Positions 1-5,282 of a stretch of DNA of 7,528 nt are shown here, piece by piece. Every line of letters begins with the position of its first letter. Within the stretch, counting starts at the first letter, position 1. The stretch is from contig JAICSG010000177.1 of assembly GCA_025937035.1 (NCBI GenBank), positions 1-7,528 on the forward strand. Direction: 5' to 3'. This DNA comes from Thermoanaerobaculia bacterium (GTDB taxonomy: Bacteria; Acidobacteriota; Thermoanaerobaculia; Multivoradales; UBA5704). Below the pieces are notes generated by a model. That model did not search any database. It saw only the letters and a list, made by a program, of their open reading frames with translations, and had not been told where the DNA came from. Position numbers and translations under genes: made by a program.

Positions 1-110
1 ACCGGCGCGAAGCCGCTGCGGCCGGCCAGGAGGGCCTCCCAGACCTCCCGCCGGCCGGCGCCGACCGGGGTGACCAGGCCGAGGCCGGTCACCGCGACGC
101 GGGATGTCAT
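1..110 (-). CDS. Beta-ketoacyl-ACP synthase (FabF/KAS II-like), N-terminal part only
   Basis: Partial gene running off the left edge; about 36 residues are visible, starting MTSRVAVTGLGLVTPVG. The pattern VAVTGLGLVTPVG followed by a helix WEALLAGRSGFAPV is the characteristic first strand and helix of the thiolase-fold condensing enzymes (KAS I/II, and the KS or chain-length-factor subunits of type II polyketide or aryl-polyene systems). The catalytic Cys and His residues lie outside the window, so active synthase and inactive chain-length factor cannot be told apart. Its ATG overlaps the TGA of the acyl carrier protein gene (ATGA, 110-107), which suggests translational coupling and a joint role: the ACP carries the growing acyl chain that this enzyme would extend by decarboxylative Claisen condensation. 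Whether it serves primary or secondary metabolism is open. Confidence 0.88.
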   Translation of the reverse strand, partial: MTSRVAVTGLGLVTPVGAGRREVWEALLAGRSGFAP

Positions 111-388
111 GCCCGCACCACCCGCGGCTGGCCGGCGAGCTCGCCGAGCCGGGCCTGGACCAGGGAGACCATCGCGGGAAGGCTGTCGATCTCCTTGTAG
201 CGTTCGTCCGGAAGCTCCAGCTTGAAGGCGAGATCGACGTCGACGCCGATTTCCAGCAAGGAGAGCGAATCGAGCTTCAGCTCGTCCCGCAGTGTGGCCT
301 CGTCGGTGATGCGGGCGGGATTCAGCCCCGCGACGTTGCCGATGATCTGCTTGATCCGGGTCCTGATCTCGTCCGTGGTGATGCTCAT
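107..388 (-). CDS. Acyl carrier protein
   Basis: 93-residue acidic, helical protein of the usual ACP size. The phosphopantetheine attachment site is visible as L-D-S-L-S-L-L-E, with Ser41 as the modified residue, at the start of helix II. The preceding DEATLRDELKLDS and the following LPDERYKEIDSLPAMVSLVQARL match the helix I/II and helix III/IV layout of the PP-binding family. An excellent Shine-Dalgarno GGAGGT (395-400) lies 6 nt before the ATG. The stop overlaps the start of the beta-ketoacyl synthase, so the two are one translationally coupled unit. The DSLSLLE site differs from the housekeeping AcpP consensus DSLD(T/S)VE, and no fabD/fabG genes are adjacent. I therefore infer a specialised ACP (type II PKS, aryl polyene or a modified lipid) rather than the primary fatty-acid ACP; this is not proven. 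Confidence 0.92.
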   Translation of the reverse strand: MSITTDEIRTRIKQIIGNVAGLNPARITDEATLRDELKLDSLSLLEIGVDVDLAFKLELPDERYKEIDSLPAMVSLVQARLGELAGQPRVVRA

Positions 389-454
389 GCCTCGACCTCC
401 GTCCTCGCGGGCCGGCCTACCTCCCCTCGGGTGATCCGGCCTGCGTTTTCAAAG

Positions 455-481
455 GGATCGGCAGCTCCAGGCTACCGATCC
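455..481 (-). terminator. Hairpin downstream of response-regulator pair (putative intrinsic terminator)
   Basis: Inverted repeat 455-465 / 471-481 with a 5-nt loop. Read on the minus strand, all 11 positions pair, one of them as G-U. It starts 28 nt after the stop of the upstream response-regulator gene and is followed on that strand only by CTTTG, so the U-tract is poor. It may be a weak terminator, a 3'-end-stabilising hairpin or an operator dyad for the ACP operon. The stem is clearly visible; the function is inferred. Confidence 0.5.
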
Positions 482-509
482 GGAATTCAGTGAACAACGG
501 ACAACGAGC

Positions 510-1325
510 TCAAAAGGGGTCCACCCTCTTGTCCCTCTTCACGAGATCGCTCCTCCCCGCGGACAGCGACGCCGCCTCGGGCTCGCGCAGGAGCCCGAGG
601 TCGTAGGCCAGCCGCACGGCCTCCCGCCGCCGGTGGCACTGGAGCTTCTCCAGAATCCTGTGCACATGGTTCTTGACAGTCTGCACGGTGATCCGGAGAC
701 GCCGCCCGACCTCCTTGTTGCCCAGGCCGGCCGCCACCAGCGCCAGGATCTCCAGCTCCCGCGCGGTCAGCGGCTCCGCCAGGGGGGGCGGCGGCTCCGC
801 CTCCAGCCGCGACAGCGAGGTGATGCGGGCCACCACGGCGGCCAGGATGCGCGGCGAGCAGAGGGTCTCCCCCTGCTGGACCCGCCGGATCGTCTCGACC
901 AGCTCGTCGAGCGTCGCCCGCTTGAGCACGTACCCGAGCGCCCCCGCCTCGGCGAAATCGACGATCTGCTCGTCCTCCTCGTCGAGCCCGACGGCGACGA
1001 TCTTGGCGTCCGGCCACTGGGCGCGCACCTCCCAGGTGCGGGAGAGCGCCGACGGCCGGTCGAGGCTGGCGTCGATCAGCACGATCCCCGGGGCGCTCTG
1101 GAGATCCAGGCTCCCGGCGCCCTCCCGCGCCGCGATCACCTCCAGGTCCTCGCGCCGCGCCAGCGAGGCCGTCACGACCTCGCGAAAGATCCGGTCGGAG
1201 CTCAGGATCACCACCGAGACCAGGGGCTGCATGGAATGGGAGATATGGTCCGGAGCGAGACCCCAGCAATGAACTGGGGGGACCAAAAACGGTTCACCTT
1301 CCCAGGCGAGGGCGGCGGCGCTCAC
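510..1325 (-). CDS. LuxR/NarL-type response regulator with atypical receiver domain
   Basis: 271 residues from a GTG start. Domains: a 31-residue N-terminal extension without recognisable homology; a receiver-like domain at about 34-150; a proline-rich linker (EAEPPPPLAEP); and a LuxR-type helix-turn-helix at about 186-246 (LTARELEIL, then TVKNHVHRILEKL). The phosphoacceptor position is Asp85 (VLIDAS) and the conserved Lys is present (Lys135, GYVLK). The acidic pocket after strand 1, normally DD, reads S-S-D, and the usual Thr after strand 4 is Gly. Phosphorylation may therefore be impaired or the domain may respond to something else. Start choice: the GTG overlaps the stop of the upstream regulator (GTGA) and has GGAGG 5 nt upstream. 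The ATG at 1232 would give a more typical 240-residue protein but has no Shine-Dalgarno. It is a paralogue of the preceding gene and probably cotranscribed. No histidine kinase is in the window. Confidence 0.85.
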   Translation of the reverse strand: MSAAALAWEGEPFLVPPVHCWGLAPDHISHSMQPLVSVVILSSDRIFREVVTASLARREDLEVIAAREGAGSLDLQSAPGIVLIDASLDRPSALSRTWEVRAQWPDAKIVAVGLDEEDEQIVDFAEAGALGYVLKRATLDELVETIRRVQQGETLCSPRILAAVVARITSLSRLEAEPPPPLAEPLTARELEILALVAAGLGNKEVGRRLRITVQTVKNHVHRILEKLQCHRRREAVRLAYDLGLLREPEAASLSAGRSDLVKRDKRVDPF

Positions 1326-2014
1326 CGCTGCCTCCGGTCCCGGATCCAGCCGTGCTCGACCGCGTAGCGCACCGCGTCCCAGCGGCTGTGGACGCCGAGC
1401 GTCTCGAGGATCTTGTGGACGTGGTTCTTCACCGTGTGCACGGAGAGGAAGAGGCGGCCGGCGATCTCCTGATTGTTCAGCCCGTCGCCGACCAGATTCA
1501 GGATCTCGAGCTCGCGCGCCGTCAGCGTCAGATAATCCAGCCGGTCGCGGCGGCGGCGCTCCCCGCCCAGCCGCGCCAGCCGCGCGAACAGCGAGTGCGC
1601 CACCCCGGGCGTACAGACCGTCTCGCCCCGCGCCACCGCCTCCAGGGCCGAGCAGAGCTCCGGCAGCGACTGGCTGCGGGCGAGGTAGCCGCTGGCCCCC
1701 GCTTCCAGACAGGTGAGCACCTCGTCCTCGGTCTCGTCATAGCCGAGGAGCACGACCCGCGCCGGCGCGAAGCGCTCCTCGATCTCTCCGATCAGACCGC
1801 GCACGCCGCCGACGGTGGCGCCCAGCGCCACCAGCAGAAGATCCGCCCGGGTCTGCGCGAGCCGGTCGAGCGCCTCCGGGCCGCTCGACACCTTGCCGAC
1901 GATGTCGAATCTCCCCTGCTCCGCCAGCGCCGAAGCGAGGCAGTCACGGAAGAGTTGGTGATGATCCACGATGATGAGCTTCAGCTTCCCTCCGGCGCCG
2001 CCGCCATCCACCAT
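1322..2014 (-). CDS. LuxR/NarL-type orphan response regulator with pseudo-receiver domain
   Basis: 230 residues: a short Gly-rich N-terminus (MVDGGGAGG), a receiver-like domain at about 11-130, a basic linker (GGERRRRDR) and a LuxR-type DNA-binding domain at about 163-225 (LTARELEIL; TVKNHVHKILETL). Several residues needed for phosphotransfer are replaced: the phosphoacceptor Asp position is Ala63 (LLLVALGA), the conserved Lys is Arg113 (GYLARSQS), the acidic pair reads D17-H18, and the switch Thr is Gly91. The fold pattern (GASGYL, LEAG) is kept, so this looks like a phosphorylation-independent receiver that may bind a ligand or a partner. The start at 2014 is preferred over an upstream in-frame ATG (2071) because GGAGG lies 6 nt before it, whereas 2071 has no Shine-Dalgarno. 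Its stop overlaps the next regulator (GTGA), implying coupled synthesis and possibly heterodimers. Confidence 0.87.
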   Translation of the reverse strand: MVDGGGAGGKLKLIIVDHHQLFRDCLASALAEQGRFDIVGKVSSGPEALDRLAQTRADLLLVALGATVGGVRGLIGEIEERFAPARVVLLGYDETEDEVLTCLEAGASGYLARSQSLPELCSALEAVARGETVCTPGVAHSLFARLARLGGERRRRDRLDYLTLTARELEILNLVGDGLNNQEIAGRLFLSVHTVKNHVHKILETLGVHSRWDAVRYAVEHGWIRDRRQR

Positions 2015-2231
2015 CCAGAACCTCCAGCCCGGTAGGAACGTCTCCGGCAGGCTCTCCTGAACCCCCTTCATAGCAAGAGGATTAGGCGCCCGGATGACCG
2101 GTTCGTTACGGGTCCAGCTCCATTATCGTTCGCCGGACCATGGATCTGACGACGCAATTTTGATATTACGAAGCATCATCAAAAATCGTTCCATTGCGAA
2201 CGCCCTGACCTGTCTTTTTTCTCGTTTGCTG
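2015..2231. other. AT-rich intergenic region upstream of the regulator pair
   Basis: This 217-nt gap is visibly richer in A/T than the flanking genes, with T/A runs at 2157-2163, 2181-2185 and 2214-2219. It must carry the promoter of the response-regulator pair and the 3' end of the upstream operon. I see one candidate terminator (2181-2202, listed separately). Minus-strand -10-like hexamers (TAATAT read across about 2162-2168; GATAAT across about 2122-2128) have no convincing -35 partner, so I do not call a promoter. A plus-strand 72-codon open frame starting at 2094 shows no recognisable protein features and runs into the antisense of the next gene. Confidence 0.45.
2181..2202 (-). terminator. 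Weak intrinsic terminator after the zincin-like gene
   Basis: On the minus strand CGTTC-GCAATG-GAACG forms a 5-bp stem with a 6-nt loop (2187-2202), followed by A and then five T residues (2185-2181). It lies 29 nt after the stop of the HEAYH protein gene, the expected place for the end of the transporter/dehydrogenase/zincin operon. The stem is short for an efficient terminator. Confidence 0.4.
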
Positions 2232-2999
2232 CTACCCGTGACCCGCGCCGCGGTGGAAGAGCCCTTCAAGCGAGGAAAGCACAAAACCCAGGCTCCACAA
2301 TACTCCCGTTAGCGCCGCGCCGATACCCTCGACGAGCAGCCGGGCCAGCCAGACGAGCGCGGCGGCGCCGGCCCAGAGCAGCAGCCACAGCGGCAGGAGC
2401 GGCGGCGCGAGCCAGCGCGGGAGCGCCAACGGCAGGCTGCGCGCGAGCGCCGGCCAGGAGCGCACGCCGCTGGACGCCGCGGCGAGCTCGGCGAGGATGG
2501 CGGCCCCGGGGTCAGGCCGTCCCACCCTGGCGAACGCGGACTCGAACCGGCTGTGGCGGCGGCCGGCGAGGACGTAGGCGTCTTCTTCCAGGGGGTGCCC
2601 CTTGTAGCGGAAGCCGTTCGCGGCCCCGCAGGCGAAGTAGAGCGCCAGGAACGGGCGGAACGGTCCCAGCCCCCAACCCGCCTCCTGCGCCTGGAGGGCG
2701 TGGTAGGCCTCGTGGAGCAGCGTGCCGACCCCCTCGACGCTCCCGGGGTCGTAATGCTCGGGGTCGACATAGACGCAGGTGCACCGGCGGGCGAACAGTG
2801 CCGGGATGGTGATCGCCTCGCCCCCCGTCCATCGAATCAGGTGCGGCACGCCTCGATGAAAGCGGACCGCGCCGAGGTCGAGCGTGGGGTAGAGGGCCCG
2901 CGCCAGCCGCGCCACCTCCTCCGGCAGCTCGATCCGCTCCGGGAAGAGCCAGCGCCAGAGACGGCGGGCTTGGGTCTGGAGGCGGGCCCCGAGCCTCAT
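2232..2999 (-). CDS. Membrane-anchored zincin-like protein (DUF4157-like, HEAYH motif)
   Basis: 255 residues. A central HExxH motif, L-L-H-E-A-Y-H-A-L-Q at 94-103 (His96, Glu97, His100), is followed about 38 residues later by H-P-L-E-E-D-A-Y (135-142), whose Glu138 or Glu139 would suit the third zinc ligand of a gluzincin-type site. This resembles the DUF4157/M48-like putative metallopeptidases; proteolysis is not shown. The N-terminus is basic and amphipathic (RRLWRWLFPERIELPEEVARLARAL) without a signal peptide. The C-terminus has two hydrophobic segments (about 197-219 and 222-244), probably a membrane hairpin. Two Cys (73, 75) precede the motif. The start is set by the ATGA overlap with the dehydrogenase stop (2999-2996), indicating translational coupling. 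Longer upstream frames are antisense/out-of-frame shadow of the dehydrogenase gene. Substrate unknown. Confidence 0.75.
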   Translation of the reverse strand: MRLGARLQTQARRLWRWLFPERIELPEEVARLARALYPTLDLGAVRFHRGVPHLIRWTGGEAITIPALFARRCTCVYVDPEHYDPGSVEGVGTLLHEAYHALQAQEAGWGLGPFRPFLALYFACGAANGFRYKGHPLEEDAYVLAGRRHSRFESAFARVGRPDPGAAILAELAAASSGVRSWPALARSLPLALPRWLAPPLLPLWLLLWAGAAALVWLARLLVEGIGAALTGVLWSLGFVLSSLEGLFHRGAGHG

Positions 3000-4141
3000 C
3001 GCTTGTAGGTGATCCGGTAGATCGCCCCCGCCCGGTCGTCCGAGACCAGCAGCGCGCCGTCGGGCATCACCTGCACGTCCACCGGCCGGCCCCAGGACTC
3101 GCTCCCCTGGAGCCACCCCTGCGCGAACGGCTCGTAGGAGACCACCTTGTCTCCTTGCAGGCGCACCAGGGTCACCCGGTAGCCGATCGGCGTCGAACGG
3201 TTCCAGGAGCCATGCTCGGCGATGAAGATCTGATTGCGATAGTTTTCCGGGAACATCGTGCCCGTGTAGAAGCGCATGCCGAGCGCCGCCACGTGCGGAC
3301 CCAGCGCCTGGGCCGGCGGCGTGAATTCCGAGCACGCGTGTTTCCTGCCGAATTCCGGATCGGCGATCCGTCCCGCGTGGCAGTAGGGGAAGCCGAAATT
3401 CATCCCCGCCCTGGGCGCGCGGTTGAGCTCGTCCGGCGGCACGTCGTCCCCCAGCAGGTCCCGCCCGTTGTCGGTGAACCAGAGCTCATGGGTCTTCGGC
3501 TGCCAGTCGAAGCCGACCGTGTTGCGGATCCCCCGCTCGACGATCTCCGGCTTCCCCTGGGGGCCCAACCGGGTGATGGTGCCGTAGATGGGGTTGGCCT
3601 TCTCGCAGACGTTGCAGGGCATCCCCTCCGGCACGTAGAGGCTCCCGTCCGGGCCCACCCGGATGATCTTCCAGCCGTGGTGCCGGTCGCCCGGGAAGGC
3701 GTCGCTCACCACCACCGGCTTGGGCGGATTGGCCAGCCGACCGTCGATGCCGTCGAAGCGGAGCACCCGCGAGACCTCGGCCACGTAGAGCGCGCCGTCC
3801 TTCCACGCCACCCCGTTGGGCGTGCTGAGCCCCGAGGCGATCGTATGGACCTCCTCCGCCACTCCATCATGATTGCGGTCGGCCACCGCGTAGACGTTCG
3901 ACCCCAGCGTCCCCACGTACACGATCCCCTTGGGCGACAGCGCCAGCGAGCGCGCCCCCCGGACCTTGTCCGAGAACACGGAGATCGAAAACCCCGGGGG
4001 CAGCTTGATCTGGTCCAGATGGATGCCCTCCATCGGAGCCGCCGGCGCCAGGCAGGCCAGGGCGGGGAGGAGGAGGACGGCGGAGAAGAGAAGGACCGAT
4101 TTTAGATTTTGGATTTTGGATTTTGGATTGCGGATTCCCAT
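2996..4141 (-). CDS. PQQ-dependent sugar (sorbosone/glucose) dehydrogenase family protein, exported
   Basis: 381 residues with a beta-propeller pattern: repeated strands such as GIVYVGTLGSNVYAV, GALYVAEVSRVLRFD, GSLYVPEG and HELWFTDNGRD. The D-R-H-H-G-W-K-I-I-R segment (152-161) followed by GPDGSLYVPEGMPC is typical of the GSDH/sorbosone dehydrogenase family, where a His in this area acts as catalytic base and PQQ is the cofactor. D-R-N-H-D-G (88-93) looks like a calcium-type loop. N-terminus: a basic region, then hydrophobic SVLLFSAVLLLPALAC, giving a signal peptide with a possible lipobox (cleavage before Cys30). It is therefore likely periplasmic or lipid-anchored. Start at 4141 is preferred over an in-frame ATG at 4183 because it starts a clean signal peptide and has GGGAG (4150-4154) 8 nt upstream. 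The basic N-region (NPKSKIQNLKS) is encoded by a heptamer repeat. Substrate cannot be deduced. Confidence 0.87.
   Translation of the reverse strand: MGIRNPKSKIQNLKSVLLFSAVLLLPALACLAPAAPMEGIHLDQIKLPPGFSISVFSDKVRGARSLALSPKGIVYVGTLGSNVYAVADRNHDGVAEEVHTIASGLSTPNGVAWKDGALYVAEVSRVLRFDGIDGRLANPPKPVVVSDAFPGDRHHGWKIIRVGPDGSLYVPEGMPCNVCEKANPIYGTITRLGPQGKPEIVERGIRNTVGFDWQPKTHELWFTDNGRDLLGDDVPPDELNRAPRAGMNFGFPYCHAGRIADPEFGRKHACSEFTPPAQALGPHVAALGMRFYTGTMFPENYRNQIFIAEHGSWNRSTPIGYRVTLVRLQGDKVVSYEPFAQGWLQGSESWGRPVDVQVMPDGALLVSDDRAGAIYRITYKR
4098..4130. repeat. Heptamer array GATTTTG, left arm of long inverted repeat
   Basis: Tandem 7-bp units: GATTTTA, three perfect GATTTTG, then a partial GATTG, with two decayed units continuing to 4139. 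The array lies inside the dehydrogenase gene and encodes, on the minus strand, part of the signal-peptide N-region (the NPKSKIQ-type periodic peptide). Its AT content contrasts sharply with the GC-rich gene. It is the inverted complement of 4205-4237. Confidence 0.9.
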
Positions 4142-4204
4142 CGCGCACACTCCCTTCTCCCTTCGGATCCTCGCAAGAATCATGCACCCTCGCCGCCCCT
4201 ACCC

Positions 4205-4237
4205 CAATCCAAAATCCAAAATCGAAAATCCAAAATC
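4205..4237. repeat. Heptamer array CAAAATC, right arm of long inverted repeat
   Basis: Units CAATC, CAAAATC, CAAAATC, GAAAATC, CAAAATC. The last overlaps the TGA stop of the transporter gene. Paired with 4098-4130 it forms a 33-position stem: a 19-bp perfect inner part, then one C/C mismatch and one G-U (in minus-strand RNA) in the outer part. The loop is 74 nt and contains the Shine-Dalgarno and ATG of the dehydrogenase. Similar short heptamer repeats are known from several bacterial groups; the family of this one is not identified here. Confidence 0.9.
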
Positions 4238-5117
4238 AACTCAGGATGAGCCCCACCCCCACCGCCATCACCGCCACGGCCACGATCTTGCGCGGCGTCA
4301 CCGGCTCGTGGAAGAAGATCCAGCCGGAGAGCAGGGCCATGAAGTTGCCGATGCTCCGCTTCAGCGTCTCGATCGTGCCCACGTAGACCCGGGGGAACGC
4401 CAGGAACTGGAGGCCGAGCGCCGCCGTGCTGACCACCAGGGCGAGGACGTAGATCCCGGGCACCTTGCGCACCTCCCCCAGATCGCCGAGCCGCCTCTGG
4501 AGGATCAGCACCAGCAGCACCCCCACCGCCACCCCGGCCGTCACCACCACCCCATGGAACGGCGCCGTGGACCGCTCCACCGCCATCTTGTCGAGCGGGA
4601 TGGTCAGCGACCACAGCAGGGCGGTGAAGGCGATCATCAGCGCCCCTTTGACCGTCCCCTGGTGTCCATCGGTCCCCTGGTGTCCGTCGCCCGCGGACCG
4701 CCGCCAGTGCAGGGCGATCGCCCCGGCCACCACCAGCAGGATGCCCACCGCATGGCTCGGCGACGGCCGCTCCCCCAGCAGGGGCAGCGCCATCAGCGAG
4801 GCGAAGGCGGGGGTGAGCGACAGCAGCGGCACCGTGACCGACAGGGGCGCGATCCGCATCCCCTCCAGATACAGGAGGTTGGCCACGATGTTGAGGATCA
4901 CCGAGCCGAGCGCCGGCAGCAGGTACCCCGGCCCCGGCGAGGCTCCCCCGTCGACCGCCAGCCAGGCCCCGAACAGAGGGACCGACCCGATCGTCAGCAG
5001 GAAGACCAGGGCCACCGGGGGAACCTTCCCCACCAGCAGCTTGCGCAGCAGGTCGAACCCCGCCCAGCCGAGGCCGCAGGCGACGACCAGAAGGAGAGCG
5101 GAGAGGGGGAGGGACAT
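4236..5117 (-). CDS. EamA/DMT-family membrane transporter
   Basis: 293 residues, almost wholly hydrophobic, with a pattern of about ten transmembrane helices in two homologous EamA halves (about 1-138 and 157-293). Each half ends with the family's short acidic turn before the last helix: L-L-G-E-R-P (113-118) and F-F-H-E-P (268-272). A charged linker (139-157) joins the halves and contains the duplicated GHQGT(D/V) peptide of the 18-bp DNA repeat. The family includes exporters and importers of metabolites, amino acids and nucleotide sugars; the substrate is unknown. The ATG at 5117 is preceded by pyrimidine-rich sequence with no Shine-Dalgarno, so translation may be leaderless or weakly initiated. 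The dehydrogenase start lies about 95 nt downstream on the same strand, so a common transcript is likely. Confidence 0.88.
   Translation of the reverse strand: MSLPLSALLLVVACGLGWAGFDLLRKLLVGKVPPVALVFLLTIGSVPLFGAWLAVDGGASPGPGYLLPALGSVILNIVANLLYLEGMRIAPLSVTVPLLSLTPAFASLMALPLLGERPSPSHAVGILLVVAGAIALHWRRSAGDGHQGTDGHQGTVKGALMIAFTALLWSLTIPLDKMAVERSTAPFHGVVVTAGVAVGVLLVLILQRRLGDLGEVRKVPGIYVLALVVSTAALGLQFLAFPRVYVGTIETLKRSIGNFMALLSGWIFFHEPVTPRKIVAVAVMAVGVGLILS
4654..4689. repeat. 18-bp tandem duplication inside the transporter linker
   Basis: Two adjacent 18-bp copies (4654-4671 and 4672-4689) differ at one base (CCATCG versus CCGTCG). Being a multiple of three, the duplication keeps the frame and adds one copy of the six-residue unit G-H-Q-G-T-D in the hydrophilic linker between the EamA halves, a place tolerant to length change. 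Confidence 0.9.
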
Positions 5118-5141
5118 GGAGCGGGGAGTGTATCCCGATGG

Positions 5142-5170
5142 TCGAAACTCTGCATCCGGATTTTCGTAAT
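5142..5170 (+). promoter_or_regulatory. Possible sigma70-type promoter for the lanthipeptide precursor
   Basis: TCGAAA (5142-5147), a 17-nt spacer, then CGTAAT (5165-5170): four of six matches to each consensus hexamer, in the AT-richest part of the divergent intergenic region. It would give a 5' leader of roughly 105 nt that includes the hairpin at 5238-5264. Sigma-factor preferences of this organism are unknown, so this is tentative. Confidence 0.28.
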
Positions 5171-5228
5171 AGAGAGAGTGTGCCCCTTGGAGCCTCGCGG
5201 ATCGATCGGAGCGGGTGATGGCTCCGGG

Positions 5229-5267
5229 AAGCTACCCAGCTTGTCGTCCTATTGGCGACAAGCTTTT
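5229..5267 (+). promoter_or_regulatory. Three-armed hairpin with T-run in the leader of the precursor gene (attenuator-like or operator)
   Basis: AGCTTGTCG (5238-5246) and CGACAAGCT (5256-5264) are perfect 9-bp complements. In RNA two more pairs (U-G, C-G) extend the stem to 11 bp with a 5-nt loop (5249-5253). T residues 5264-5267 close and follow the stem, and the Shine-Dalgarno AAGGAG begins at 5270. A third arm, AAGCT (5229-5233), can instead pair with AGCTT (5238-5242) across a 4-nt loop, so the two structures exclude each other. This layout suits an attenuator, an RNA stability element, or a DNA dyad for a dimeric regulator. The arms are directly visible; the mechanism is inference. Confidence 0.55.
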
Positions 5268-5282
5268 CCAAGGAGTAAATCG

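Noticed and set aside
487..1269. 260-codon minus-strand frame and plus-strand frames over the response regulators
   Set aside because: Gly/Arg/Ala-rich out-of-frame translations; the regulator frames carry clear receiver and LuxR HTH domains.
2072..2231. Small RNA or tRNA gene in the AT-rich gap
   Set aside because: No cloverleaf or conserved tRNA boxes; only a short 5-bp hairpin is seen.
2094..2312. 72-codon plus-strand frame in the AT-rich gap
   Set aside because: No Shine-Dalgarno of note, no recognisable domain, and its 3' third is antisense to the zincin-like gene.
3000..3335. 112-codon N-terminal extension of the zincin-like gene
   Set aside because: It overlaps the dehydrogenase in another frame and reads as Gly/Arg/Pro-rich noise; the ATGA-coupled start at 2999 is far more plausible.
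3155..4105. 316-codon plus-strand open frame opposite the sugar dehydrogenase
   Set aside because: Antisense shadow with an Arg/His/Pro-rich translation; the minus strand encodes a recognisable beta-propeller dehydrogenase with signal peptide.
4098..4237. CRISPR array or insertion-sequence ends
   Set aside because: The 7-bp units have no spacers, and the two arrays enclose only 74 nt with no transposase; they fit a simple tandem-repeat inverted pair.
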